Source: Thunnus maccoyii (lineage: Eukaryota > Chordata > Actinopteri > Scombriformes > Scombridae). Taken from it: 64,000 nt of DNA. Under the pieces are notes generated by a model, which ran no database searches, was not told the origin of the DNA, and saw nothing but the letters and a program-made list of their open reading frames with translations. The position numbers and the translations under genes were made by a program. Shown here one piece after another: positions 1 through 32,300 of the stretch. The DNA lies in the NCBI RefSeq assembly GCF_910596095.1, contig NC_056550.1:23804001-23868000 (forward strand), in the 5' to 3' direction. Positions within the stretch are counted from its first letter, which is position 1, and every line of letters starts with the position of its first letter.

Positions 1-1399
1 ATTGCTGTGATTTCATTGGAAATTTATTAGCATTAATATAATCTTAAAGGATCCTATCAATAAAATTTTAATTTATATCTGCCATGAGATTGGTTTCTTG
101 CAGGCTGTTTCTAATAAATTCTGAGCAAACATAATAAAAATGCACTGGAGTCTGTTGGAAAACTGTTTGCGTTGTTTTTTTTTTTAAATAGTTAAATTTA
201 AAGTAAGTGTTCTGACAATGGGCCTGAGGATCACGAGATAGTTTAGTGTGCCGACATAGAAACTGATACACACACCTCTCGGTATCAGTGGTTGAAAGAG
301 TGAGGGTCTATAACGGGGAGCAGAATGGGTGCGGCATAACGCTAAATTTAACTTGTAGATTGTGTCAGCAGTCTCTGAACTAGATTTGGTTACACCGGTG
401 CAGCAGCCATGTCTTTAAGGAGCTGAAATAGATACAATGAACCCGTCTAACCAGAAACCTTTTTATATTATTAATATGGATATGGTAAGATCTGTTATAA
501 CTCAGGGGAAATATGAAATTATAATATTTTTGCAATACTTTAATGCAAAACCATAAATTATTAGAGTTGAAAAAACATGTAGCCTCTCAACAATATTTAA
601 TTCAAGGGTAGTGAAGTGAGTTATATTTAGATTGGGCAGGATAATGGTGCACATGACACCACATGATGCACTTAAATAAATCTGAATGCTGTCAATGGAT
701 GACAAAGCAAGAACTTTTTTTTATTTTTTATTCATTATATTTAATTTATTGCTTTATCTTTGCACTTATTATTCCCATCATACTTAATTTCTATCTACTT
801 TTCTATAGTGTTCACTCAACGTCGTCAAGGGATTCATTCAGGTTTGATCTCAACAGTAATATTGATAATAATAATGGTTTATAACATGCTATAATATAAG
901 CAGGAGGATGTTTTACATGATGTAAGATCAGTTTATTAATGTACAATATTTGTCGACGATTATGACCTCCTAAGGAAACATATTTTATATTATTACAACT
1001 GTGTTTTACTGTATTTTCTTTATCTGCTCTGTTTATTCAGCAGCCTCTGAGTATGGGCGCCTGGAGGACTTATAGTTGTTGACAGATACATTAATAAACA
1101 CTTATATCTGCTTACAACTTCGTTATAGTCTCATACATAAAAAGCTAAATAGGGATACCTTTGAAATGTCTTCTTTTATAACCTGACATTTGCAAATTAA
1201 GTCACAAAACTGAGGATGAATCATCTTCAGCAGTTTATTATTTCTGGGTGCAGTCGACAGGCCTCTTCATGAAGGCAAACATTTAAACACTGTTCTGACA
1301 GGTGAAATAAAGCCATGTTTATCTTATAATTCTTATAGACAGCACTGAGCCGTAACACTCTACTGTATGTAGACTGGAGGGATGTCTAAATAGATTCAG
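1..1399. other. AT-rich intergenic DNA, no gene seen
   Basis: Only short open frames without family resemblance or splice context occur here. The stretch is AT-rich with small poly-T runs. I see no promoter, RNA gene or clear transposon end. It lies upstream of the setd1a promoter and behind the first transposon cluster. Confidence 0.5.
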
Positions 1400-2504
1400 A
1401 TACTTGTACTTTACCACAGTATTCACATTTTCTGCTACTTTATACCTTTACTCCACTATTTCAGTAGCAGATATTCGACTTTTTTTCCTTCCTCTACATT
1501 TATGTAACATCTGTAGTTACTTTTCAGACTTTACATACAAAAACTTAAGATCAGCTTGTAAAATATGATGAATTGTTAAGAATAAACTGCCCAACATTAT
1601 ATACAGGTGTTAGAATTAGCTCCACCTCAACCAGATACAACATTAAAATGCTTACATGTTCATTTATTTGACAGTTTTAGTTACTTTTCAGATGAAGATT
1701 TGACACAATGGATAATATAACAAGCTTTTAAAATACAACACATTGTTTAAGATGAAACCAGTGGTTTCCAACCTTTTTAGCTTTTGACGTCTTACAAAAA
1801 GCAGTGTGTAGTCGGGTCACATTTCAGATGTTTATTAGTTGTTAACAGCTCCACCAAATGGTGATTTTTCCCTCTAAACTTCTCACATGCTTTCATTTCA
1901 ATAAATGTTCAAATGATCCAATATTTCACCAAAAATCAAAGATTAAAGAAAAAGTCCAAAAACTGAAAACAGATTTGTGTATCAGAACTTTGTTTTTTTT
2001 TCTTTCCTCTCCCATTAATCATCTCACGACCCCTCAGATTTATCTGGTGACCCTTTGGGGGGGGGGCCCAACCCCTAGGTTGGGAATCACTGGACTAAAC
2101 TAGGTAACTATATATAAAGTAGTTGAAACTAGCTTCACCTCCAGCAGCTACAACAGTAACATGCTGCTCTAACACTGATGCTTCAGTATTAATAATCTAA
2201 TGATGTCATAAATAATAATATATCAGTCTTCTTCTATTTTTTGATTGTTATGCATGACGAGACCAAGACAAATTTATTGTATGTAAAAACTTACTTTGCA
2301 GTAAATAAATCATCATTCAAAGAAGCTGATTTCCTGCTAAACTTTTACTTTTAATACATTTGGTAAATTAAGCTGATAATACTTCTTTACTTTTATTTAA
2401 GTAGGATTTTGAATGCAGGACTTTCACTTGTTATTTAGTACTTTTACATTTTTGAATTGGTGCTTTTACTTAAGTAAAGGATCTGAATACTTCTTCCAGC
2501 ACTG
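1400..2504 (+). mobile_element. hAT-like non-autonomous element, copy A (mosaic)
   Basis: The right end reads TTCTTCCAGCACTG, close to the TTCTTCCACCACTG terminus of the intact copy at 47043-47837. The left part (about 1400-1660) resembles the variant without the inner insert seen at 46391-46910. From about 1665 the sequence switches to the form that carries the inner element. Copy A therefore looks like two related elements joined. It is AT-rich, with repeated 'acttaagtaa' motifs and no coding capacity. Confidence 0.65.
1759..2092 (+). mobile_element. inner hAT-like MITE nested in copy A
   Basis: It begins CAGTGGTTTCCAACCT and ends with its near reverse complement (AGGTTGGGAATCACTG). Flanking octamers are gatgaaac and gactaaac, an imperfect 8-bp duplication. 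Length is about 334 bp. The CAGTGG terminus and 8-bp duplication are typical of hAT transposons; the element has no transposase. Confidence 0.65.
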
Positions 2505-2574
2505 ATTAAAAGCCACAGAAATCCCCATAAACCTGAGCCTATAGAAATAAGTATGAGCCCCAGTAAACAGGACA

Positions 2575-2860
2575 AGTTTATCTGGTGACCCTTTGGAGGG
2601 TCCCATCCCCTAGATTGGGAACCACTGGACTAAACTAGCTAGTCCCTGCATATTTACAAGATGGAATAATAATAATAAAAGTAATAATGTCATATATAGT
2701 AAAATAGGAGTAGTATTACTTTAATACCTCAAGTACAATTTGCTGCTAATACTTTTACTTAAGTAGGATTTTTCATGCAGGACTTTTACTTGTAGAGGAG
2801 TATTTTTACATATTTGTATTTCTATTTAATTGAAGGATCTGAATACTTCCTCCACCACTG
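2575..2860 (+). mobile_element. 5'-truncated piece of the same composite hAT-like element
   Basis: It starts inside the inner element (tatctggtgaccctttgga, then the inner right end ATTGGGAACCACTG) and continues through the outer right arm to CCTCCACCACTG. The left half is missing. Confidence 0.6.
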
Positions 2861-3099
2861 GCTACGTATTACATTTATCTACCACTTGGCTCATAAATTT
2901 GATAAAATCTGTTTGTGTTGGCTTGTGTTGTCATAAAATAACCGTTGGGCGGCGCTTTGATCGCTCCGCTTTTACTTGGATTCTTATAAGCAGATTCAAA
3001 CATTTTTTTCACTCATGGAAATTAGACCACAAATAAAATACAGTCATTTATTTACTTTTAAAAAATACATTTTAATTTTATTTACGGTGTTATAAGCTG

Positions 3100-3573
3100 A
3101 AAATTTGGTTCCCCGTATTTTATTTGTCAGGCGGCAGCTTTGGAAAGAAGAAAGTGCGGGTCAGAAATCTCAGGCTGCATTCGCACACACTGATGGAGAA
3201 CAGGCGAGGCTTTCAGGTTGGTTACGCGATGGCCGCTCTCTCAACAATATAAGGATTTTGAAGCGAAAACAATGCCTTCTTCGCTCGGAGAGGCGTGTTT
3301 TTGTCTCGACTGAGTACCGGAATGATAGCGGTGTCGTTTTATCCCGCAAGTTTAGCTTTGAACGCAGGATCGGAGACGTCCCTTTGCTGTTAGGGGCTCT
3401 GTGTTTTTCTTGTTCGACTCCCGGGCCTGGACACTGTAGCGGCGGGCTGCTACTCTCGGATGAGCGGGCTGTAGCATCTCGGAAGAGGTGGGGTATGAAT
3501 TTAGGCGAACCAGGGGGGAACTAAAGAAGCCAGTAGAGCCTCGAAGACCGGATGATATCATGAATGTCGCTGG
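3100..3573 (+). promoter_or_regulatory. setd1a: Likely setd1a CpG-rich promoter and non-coding first exon
   Basis: Base composition changes sharply from AT-rich to GC- and CpG-rich here, the first such island upstream of the setd1a start codon. A possible donor, CGCTG|GTAAAA, ends the GC-rich block near 3573. An acceptor-like TTGATGCTTAG lies just before the coding start at 4896. A non-coding first exon spliced to a second exon holding the ATG is the usual layout of SETD1A. The transcription start is inferred; no TATA box is obvious. Confidence 0.5.
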
Positions 3574-4103
3574 TAAAATGTTATCGATGCCGGCGGAGGG
3601 TGAACAAGATCAAGTTTGACTCATAAGTTGATGTTTCTGGCTAGTTAGCATTAGCCAACGGTAGCGTCAACTTGCCCGAGCGAAAAAGCCAGAAGTAATT
3701 TAACGTCACATAACGTTGCCTGTAATGTTGTGCATGTAGACGTGTGTTTAGACATAACTCTGCCTTGACGTTGGGAAAAAAACAAACAGTTTTTTTGCAT
3801 TGTGATGGTGCACGGTAGCCTTTTGCTAACAGCAGGTTGCTAGCTAGAAACTAACTGGCCAGTGACGTAACGTTGGTCATTGTTTTGACAGCATGCAGCA
3901 TCTTAGCCGAGGCTGAAAACATACCGATTGTTATCCAGATTATTCGTTTCTACCTCGAAAATGTATTACTAACAGACAGTGCTCATGTAAAAAGTTCATG
4001 TTTGGCTAACTGATGTGACGCAGCTCATCGTCCTGTTACGTTATAGGGTATCTACTAATTACTGCAGCATTTCAGATCAGTTTAGCTTTATTCCGCTATG
4101 AAG
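3574..4103 (+). other. setd1a: First intron of setd1a, left part
   Basis: The sequence continues from the CpG-rich block and grades into AT-rich DNA, with no open frame or repeat that I recognise. It is probably intronic if the first exon ends near 3573. Confidence 0.35.
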
Positions 4104-4815
4104 CAGCGGTGGGAGAAGCAGTTAGATCCTTTACTGAAGTAAATGTACCAATACAGCTATGTAAAAATACTCCATTATAAGTAAAAGTCCGGCATGAAAA
4201 ATCCTACTAAAGTAAGAGTACATAAGTATTAGCAGCAAAATGTACTTGAAGTATTGCAGTAAAAGTAGTGGTTTGGTTTCTCTGACTGATATATTATTAT
4301 ACATTACATCATTATTAATACTGAAGCATCAGTGTGGAAGCAGCATGTTACTGTTGTAGCTGCTGGAGGTGGAGCTAGTTTCAACTACTTTATATACAGT
4401 TACCTAGTTTAGTCCAGTGGTTCCCAACCTAGGGGTTGGGCCCCTCCAAAGGGTCACCAGATAAATCTGAGGGGTCGTGAGATGATTAATGGGAGAGGAA
4501 AGAAGAAAAAACAAAGTTCTGATACACAAATCTGTTTTCAGTTGTGGACCTTTTCCCTAATCTTTGATTTTGGTGAAATATTGGATCATTTGAACATTTA
4601 TTGAAATGAAAGCATGTGAGAAGTTTAGAGGGAAAAATCACTATTTGGTGGAGCTGTTAACAACTCATAGACATCTGAAATGTGACCCCGACTACACACT
4701 GCTTTTTGTAAGACGTCAAAATCCAAGAAGGTTGGAAACCACTGGTTTCATCTTTAACAATGGGTTGTATTTTAAAAGCTTGTTATATTATCCATTGTGT
4801 CAAATCTTCTACTGT
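4104..4815 (-). mobile_element. hAT-like composite element, copy C (inverted)
   Basis: It begins CAGCGGTGGGAGAAG, the reverse complement of the outer right terminus, and reads through the outer arm, the inner element and part of the left arm in inverted order. It stops near 4815, so the outer left terminus is missing. The inner part matches the copies at 1759 and 47196. It lies in the presumed first intron of setd1a. Confidence 0.65.
4415..4744 (-). mobile_element. inner hAT-like MITE nested in copy C
   Basis: The termini are CAGTGGTTCCCAACCT and AGGTTGGAAACCACTG, about 330 bp apart. Flanking bases are gtttagtc and gtttcatc, the reverse complements of the flanks of the other copies. The same host/insert junction therefore recurs, meaning that the composite spread as one unit. 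Confidence 0.65.
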
Positions 4816-4895
4816 GTAATCTTCTTCTAGTGTGCTCAGACACTAGCTTCTGTACTGTCTCAAATTATGGTTTTCCTTTGATGCTTAGTTGTAGG

Positions 4896-25289
<20,394 letters not shown>

Positions 25290-27560
25290 TGGACGCATTT
25301 CTCTCCCTCACTTGTCAGTGGCCAGCCAAACCCCCCCCCCACCCCCCACCCGCTCTCCCCTCCCGCTCCCTCTCCCCTCCTCAGAGCGTTCCTCAAAACA
25401 AAGCCACCTTTTCCCTAACACCCCCACCACCGCTCCTCTGGATGGCCTCACAGTACCCAGGAAACAGAAACGCACACACTTGCACTTTTCATCCACCTGG
25501 CAGTCTGACAAGCCAGTGCTTGAGGGGGTTGTGTAACCTGGCATGAGAATACTTTGGGGGGGGGCGGGTAGGTGGGGGTGCTCTGCTTCAGCATTAGCTC
25601 TCCTGTGGCAGTATTGTTTGACTTGATGGGGGGGGGGAATTATGCTCCAACACAAGTTGTTCCACACAGCCAGGCATGAAAGCTCCGTCTATCTCCATGC
25701 CAATATCCGTTTTGAAGGACGACGTTTAGAACCGAAAAGAACACCGGTGTTTTATGTCCACGTCAGCTCACATGATCTTCAGCCTGGATCGCTTTTCCAG
25801 TGTCAAAAAAAAAATCCCTCCTCCACCCACCCACCCACCCACCCACCCAGATCCGCACACAGACGCACACAGAAATACGAGACAAATTCAGGGTTTTTAA
25901 AAGCGCTTGTTGACGGCGCACTTTTAAGATGAATAACTTCAATCGATTTGGTCTTCAGTTATGCAAGATTTCCAAGTGTGAAGATTGTTTTTGGAGCTTT
26001 TTTTTTTTTTTTTTTTTTTTCCAACTTCATAGTATTATATGATAATATTACTATTGCTGTTATTAATGGTATTGTTATTTAGTTGCATTAGCTGTAAGTA
26101 TCTTACAGTGAAATGAGCTTCAGTGTACCCACCCACTGTCCTCAGTGGTTCGTGATTCACCAGCCCTATAAATCAGTTGTTTCCCGTCTCCATTGTGCGT
26201 AAATCTCCTGATCCGCCGCCACCCTTTTTTGTCCCAATGACAACCATTGTTTTTAACCCCGCAGCTCATTTGTAGCTCAAATTGTGTTTTAATTTTTTTA
26301 CTGAGTTTCTCCCCCCTTGCAGGATCAGCACAACAGAGAATTGACCTGTGTTGTTTCTTTTTCTTTTTTTTTTTTTTTTTTGTTTGTTTGTTTTTATTTG
26401 TTTCTTCCCCTCAAAATTTAAGCTATGTCAACAAAAGGTCTTGTGAGAAGAGCCTGTTGAGTGTTTGGTAGAATCTGTGTCTTGTTATTTCTGTCTGTGT
26501 AAAGTTTTTTCCTTTCATGTTTGGTTTTTTTTTTTTTTCTCCAACCAGCGAATGTCAGATTTCCAACAGTCGCTATAAACATTTTCTGGGAGTATGTCAT
26601 CGTCGAGGCAAAGATTCCTACCAAACTCCTGCAGGTCCTAGTAAAAAAACGTGTGGTCAGTGTTTAACTTAGTCACTCTGTGTACTACCAATGTTTTTAA
26701 AAAGGCACATTTATTTTTATTAGGTCAGGTCTCTTTAAAGGTTTAGTTTAGTATCTTTTTACCCCTGTTGTTGTTGTTTATTTTTTGGCCTTTCCAACAT
26801 GCATTCGTATGTGTTTTTATTTGACAGTTAGGATTTGTTTGCCCTTAACAAAACATCCCTCCCTGACAAATGTATCTTCTTAAGGCAAACAAATATCCTG
26901 CTTCACGATCTGTTTTGCAGTGTAGATGGGTGGAAGGTATAAACTGTGTGTGCCTAGATGAGATAGATGAGCAGGATTGTGACACACCACAGAGGAGGGG
27001 AGGGGAGGGAGAGGGAGAGGGGGGGGAGGGGGGGTGTCTACAGCCCCTTGTGTTGTGTGTGTCTCTCTGTTTTTGTTTTTTTTTTTCATATGGCTATGGC
27101 CGTCCAAAGTTTAACTCTCATTTTTCGAACTTTTTTTTTTTTTTTTCCGCAGAAGACTTTTCTCATTTTGTTCCCTCCTAAACAGGAAAAATGTGTAAGA
27201 TATTTCTTGTTGCAATGAAAGCCTTTCAGTACAAACCAACCTTCTTTACTACAGGATTAAAAAGATGAAAGGAGAAAAAAAAAAAAAAAAAAATCAAAGA
27301 AGTACATGTAAATATTGTAGAGGTGTTTGTTTCTCGTAGAAACACACTGATTCCAAGCTGTAAATATGTCGTTCCTTTTCCTCTCTCCATGAGGAGGAAA
27401 CATGTACATACCTTCCATTCATTTATTTTTTATTGTTTTTTCCTTTTAATTTGATGATTATTTTAATATTATTTGCAATATTTCTCTTGTATTAATGCGT
27501 TGGACCCTTTATTAATGGTGCATTAAAATATTTTTTAAATAAACGAAACCTTCATGTCGT
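25290..27560 (+). other. setd1a: setd1a 3' untranslated region
   Basis: It runs from the TAG stop to the first convincing poly(A) signal at 27538. It contains C-rich tracts just after the stop, a (CCCA)n run at 25825-25850, G runs, and T runs of 12-24 bases near 26000, 26367, 26528 and 27129. Open frames here are composition artefacts. 3'UTR extent is inferred from the absence of other genes and of earlier strong signals. Confidence 0.65.
27538..27543 (+). terminator. setd1a: Poly(A) signal of setd1a
   Basis: AATAAA lies just after ATTAAA (27522), followed within about 20 bases by T/GT-rich sequence. This is the best 3' end for the setd1a transcript. Confidence 0.65.
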
Positions 27561-27964
27561 TCTTCAGTAACTTTCTGTCTCACTGTCATAAACACCGAAG
27601 GTCAGCCAGAGTTGGAGGATGCTGACTGCTAATTGAACAGGGTTTTTTTAATGCAAAATAGGAAGTACATATAAATAACTTGCATAGCAGAGACAACAGG
27701 AAGTCACTTGTGTCCTATTTCCTCTACGTGTAGGTTGAAATCAACTCTGATGATGCACCTGCAACTTCGACATTTCCCGTTAGGGGAAACGAAACGATAG
27801 AGGAAACGTTGAAATCTGACCTAGACTAGATTTCTTAAGTCATGAAGCGATGACGAAGGAAAAAAAAAAGGGGCTGGTGAAGCTCACAGAGCAGAGGAAG
27901 AGGAAGGAGAAGTCAATGACCTGAGATGGAAAATCTCTGACACACATCTACAGTTCAACCATTT

Positions 27965-28090
27965 CTATGTTCAAGTTCAAGTTTATTTGTCATTTGTGCA
28001 GAATAAAATGTCATCAGTGTATTGAAAAGCTTGAGATGAGGCTCAGGAAAACACTGCAGGCAAAGTAATTATTACACAATAACGGTGAGA
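27965..28090 (-). repeat. LINE 3'-end-like fragment
   Basis: 'tcaagtttatttgtcatttg' followed by 'gcagaataaaatg' is the reverse complement of the tail found in many teleost non-LTR retrotransposon copies (recalled, not searched). Only a short 3' piece is present. Confidence 0.45.
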
Positions 28091-28586
28091 TAAATGTTGT
28101 GAGACGATGTGTCACCATCAGGTAATTTTGAGGTGAACTGGTTACTAGAAAATAAGTGAAATTTTGGATGTGGAAGTTCATTTGTTGTATGAAGAAAAGC
28201 AATTTATGATTTCCCTCTGAGTCACATGCAGACTGCCTGGAACTGGAAATGGCAGGATGTTTCTTGCTTGTGTGTGCGTGCCTATGTGCGAGTCAACACA
28301 ACCACAGGGCTTTATCAGTTCAACTGCTGCAGAGGTTGCAGGCACCTATTGTTCCTTTCATTCTCTTGTCAAGAAACTTCCAAAGGACCGACGTAAGATA
28401 CGAGAAGTACAAGGTTGTTTCTGGACTTCTTCCATGCGAGAGGGAGCTGACTTTTTCTTTATCAGAATATTTTATAATGATAATAATTTCATAATAGTTT
28501 ATCTTATAAATATTTTGTTATCAACATCATCTGTCCGTGTGTCCATTTACGTGCACACTGGTTAGTCCATGTTATCTTATCCTGGT

Positions 28587-28700
28587 TTTAAAGGTCAGGT
28601 TCACATTTTTCAACTCTGACTTAAAACTAGTCAGTTGACCAGAAGATAATGTGAAGCTTCAACTGTCCAAATTGTAAAAAAGTAATTCAATTAAAATGTA
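28587..28700 (+). mobile_element. Fragment of TTAAAGG-terminus MITE
   Basis: 'tttaaaggtcaggttcaca' followed by 'tttttcaac' and 'cttaaaactagtcag' matches the left end of the elements at 53893 and 49270. No right end is visible nearby. Confidence 0.5.
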
Positions 28701-29229
28701 TTTCTATTATGTATTATTAATCCCCCTTCTTATAGTAGCGATATTTATGTAATAATAATAACTCAGTGGACAAGAATTTTTGCTTTTTAATCCGTTTATC
28801 ATTTTTGACAAATTCAATATGAATAAAATGAAATGCACGATTAGAAAACCAAACTTTACCTTCTTTCTGACTGATATTAAGCTCTATTACAATTCTCTAG
28901 TCAAGCTGCAAAATTTAAAAAAAAAGCAACAAACAATTTTTAAAACATATAAAATTATTTACTAATGCTTCTTGATTATTATTCTGAACCCTTTTTTGTA
29001 TTTATTTCCCTACTCATTAAAATGTTTTCGTTTTTACTGAACGTTAAAAGCTTCTTGCACAATCCTTTTACCAAAAAAAAAAACGTTTTTAATTAGATGA
29101 TGTCTTAAAACGTCTCAATTTGTCGTTGTTTCCAGTAAAGTTGAGGAAAAATCTAAACCAAATGTATTATAATGTGTTAGTCACCTGTTTGGCATATTTA
29201 AATAAAGTTGTAAAATTAAAAAAAAAAAA

Positions 29230-29360
29230 AAAAAGTTGTGGGCTGTCCTCCAGTCTGTGTTTTATTCTCTGGTCCTTGCAGTGCTCCGTCAGTGTTGCTG
29301 TTCTCCGTTGTTCAGTCATCGTCGTTTCTGCGCCTGCGCAAAAACTTCTGCATTCGCAGT
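29230..29360 (+). promoter_or_regulatory. hsd3b7: hsd3b7 promoter-proximal region and 5'UTR
   Basis: It is a local GC-rich step immediately upstream of the start codon. 'tgcgcctgcgca' (about 29326-29338) differs by one base from the NRF-1 palindrome consensus. No TATA box is clear. The same open frame extends upstream to 29238, but the internal ATG at 29361 gives the length and N-terminus usual for the family. Confidence 0.45.
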
Positions 29361-32300
29361 ATGTCTGAAGATCGGCGGGGTCTCGTCTACCTGATCACGG
29401 GGGGCTGCGGCTTCCTCGGCAAGCACCTGCTTCGGGTTTTACTGGAGAATGAGGACAACCTGACGGAAATCCGACTGTTTGACAAACACATAGACTCACG
29501 TTTGAGCGGACACGGCACAGGTAAGACAAAAAAAAACAAAAAACAAAACAAACTGCAGCTTTGTGTGTTTTTTTGTGGAGGTGATGCTTATGTTTGATAT
29601 TTAAAAACCAAACTGCATTTTAAAATCCGTTAATTTAACGTTATATCGCATGTTGGCGGCGTTAGATGCCTTTTGAAGATATGACTTGAACAGTTTCTAA
29701 TGTCATATGATGCTTTCTTCATTTCGGCTTTACTATAAGCTTCCATGGAGCTCTTGCTTCACTGGTATTTCAGCCTTTGTGACTATTTCACAAACTTCCG
29801 CGGTGTATTTCATCTTGAAGAGGACCGCAAACATGTTATTTAGCCCCGAGGGGCAATTCCTGATGCAGGCATAGTAATAAAAAACATACAATAGGACATA
29901 TAAAGACAATAAATAAGAGGAAAACAGTGACTACGTGGCAGAGACAGAACAATACACAACAGTGACAAACAGCAGTAACCATGTAGCAATGTCCAATAAT
30001 AATAATAAATCTTAAGTCTTAAAGAGATTGGGGGGTATGAGGGGGCTCCACATATACCTACACCTACACCTACCTGTGGCTCCTCCTCACACCTATGGCA
30101 GACTATAGGTGTGGAGGTTAAGTTCGGGGGGGAAAGGTGGAGAAGGGGGCCGGGAGCAGCCTCATGCGTGAAGGTTGCCTACCTCTGGTTAATCACTGCT
30201 GCAGGGCAGTGCAGATGCCTGCCACATGGCAGCTATGCAGAGGCTCTGTGTGGGACGAAGGGTGGGGTCCTGTGGACCGAGTTATTCGGAGCGAGACCAG
30301 AGCCCGGAGGGGGTGGCCTGTGGTTTTTGGAGCAGGTGTTCACTGCACCCTGGAGGCGCTTCTTGTTTTGGATTGTGAGAGAGCTGAAACAGCAAATGAA
30401 TGAGAAGATTATTGTGCTTTCTGTGAAGGAGATGTAAAATGTAGTGAAGATATTCATGTTTACTCCAAAAGAGTTTAGCTTCCTCAAGAAATACTGACAT
30501 ACATGAATTATGGCTGCATGTTTGGTGAACATCTCCGCGGTCTTGGTGACATTCAGGAGCTGTCACACCTGTTGTGAATATTTTGAGTGATGGTCAGCAC
30601 CTCAGTGGAGGAAAAAAAAGTGCACACGAGCCTTTGATGTCTTAAAGCTGTTTATTATTTATTATTTATTATAGCTGTATATTATAAACGTTTATTGAAG
30701 TACATGATCAAGGAGAACTGAAATAGTGAACATCAAAGATGCTGTCTCTCTCCGTTCTGCCTTTGAAGGTCTGAGTGTTTGTCTTTAACCCAAGCAGATC
30801 AGCCTACAATATGAAAAATTAGTCTAATTGGCTCACTAGTTTCTAAACAAGGATTTTACCCGTGTCATTTCAGGACACGTTGCATGGAACTTCAGGTCAC
30901 TGTCAGCACATTTTGATTTGAATGTCTGGCAATAGAATCTAAGCATCCCCTTATCTGTGTTATCTTAGAAAGCCTCCTCTGACCTTGGCGACCAAAGCAA
31001 TATTCATTTACCATCTATCAGAGAGGTTTCTGGTTTCCCAAAACATCACAGACAGCTGGAATGTCAAGGAGAGGAGAGGATGCCTCCTTCCTGCCTAAGA
31101 ATTACAGCGTGACCTCAAAGGTCCAGGCTTGACCCAATGTAACTCAATTTCTAACCTCCTAAAGATGGAAAATTCCAGAACAACACCTTTCCACAAACTC
31201 ACTAAACATGGGCCCCTGATCTTGGGCAGTAAGCAGAGAAAGGAGCACAGTATCGTCTGCAAACGGATGACAGCTTCTGAGGTCATCTGTAATGGGTGTG
31301 GCGACACAGCCCCGGGGTGTTTACTTTAAATTTTATGAATCTTTTCTGGGTGTATGTTGGTGTTGTAATGCCTGTGTCTTCTTCAGTGGTCACTTGCATG
31401 CTTACTTTAGGTATAACTGGACTATTTCTCTTATAATCTTGTATTAGACTATGTTAAACTTACTTACTTTGATACACCCCCACTCATAAATAGGCCTACT
31501 GTATGTTATTTTGGAGTTATGGATGTTGTGTAACAGTGTAGGCGAACTTATTTGATCTTATCAAGCACTTGTCGACTATTTGAATGAGGCATGAGGAGTG
31601 AAAATGATAACTTATGAATAAAGAGATTCAGGTTATTCTTACTATTAATCATTCCTCCTGGCCAAAATCCACAGGCCTCCTTCTGTGCAAGAAAGTATTT
31701 AAAAGTGTTTTTCTGAAGCGAACATGAAGTTTCAATCAAGTAGATTCAAGTAGTAGATTTTTCAGTGTTACAGTCTTTTTAGTGCCAAAGTCCCTCTTTT
31801 TGTTATACTTCCACTGCAGCTCAACAGGGAAACACAAAGAGGGAATTTGATGCCAGAAAAAAAGACAGTAAAAGTGTCAGATCTCCACTTGATATGACTA
31901 ACTCACACTGCTGAAGCTTCATATAAGCTTCAGATACACTTTTAAATGTATTTTTGCACTAAATGTGGATTACACTTACACTGAAAGCACATTTGAAGGG
32001 GATATTTTAGTAACCAGTATAAACAGGAGAGATGGTTACAGCAGGAAAAATATGCTTCAATGTTTATTTGGGCTCCTGATTGTTGTTTTAAGACCGACAT
32101 GGAAAATTGCAAACCTGTCATTTAAGTACAGCTGGACTCTTTATCCCTACATAGAAAAAAAAAAAAAAAGGATTCCAGGATAACCAACTCCCAGCTATGT
32201 TTCCTGTGTCCGGATAAAGATGTTCACTTCAGTGAATCTTCCGTCATGATGTGACCTTGTTCATTCATTATGTGTCAGTGATTAAGGTCACTGTAACAGT

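Larger units (their letters stand above)
27561..29229. other. setd1a-hsd3b7 intergenic region
   Basis: No gene seen. It contains a LINE-like 3' end (about 27965-28090, '- strand', beginning ttcaagtttatttgtcattt), a fragment of the TTAAAGG-type MITE (28587-28700) and several A/T runs. It is AT-rich in its second half. Confidence 0.5.

Noticed and set aside
4606-4830. Open frame whose peptide recurs on the opposite strand at 47143-47334
   Set aside because: Both copies fall inside the same non-autonomous hAT-like repeat and are broken in the other copies, so the similarity is explained by the transposon rather than by a gene.
30111-30437. 108-codon GC-rich open frame in hsd3b7 intron 1
   Set aside because: No family motif, overlapping open frames on both strands, and a repeat-like setting.
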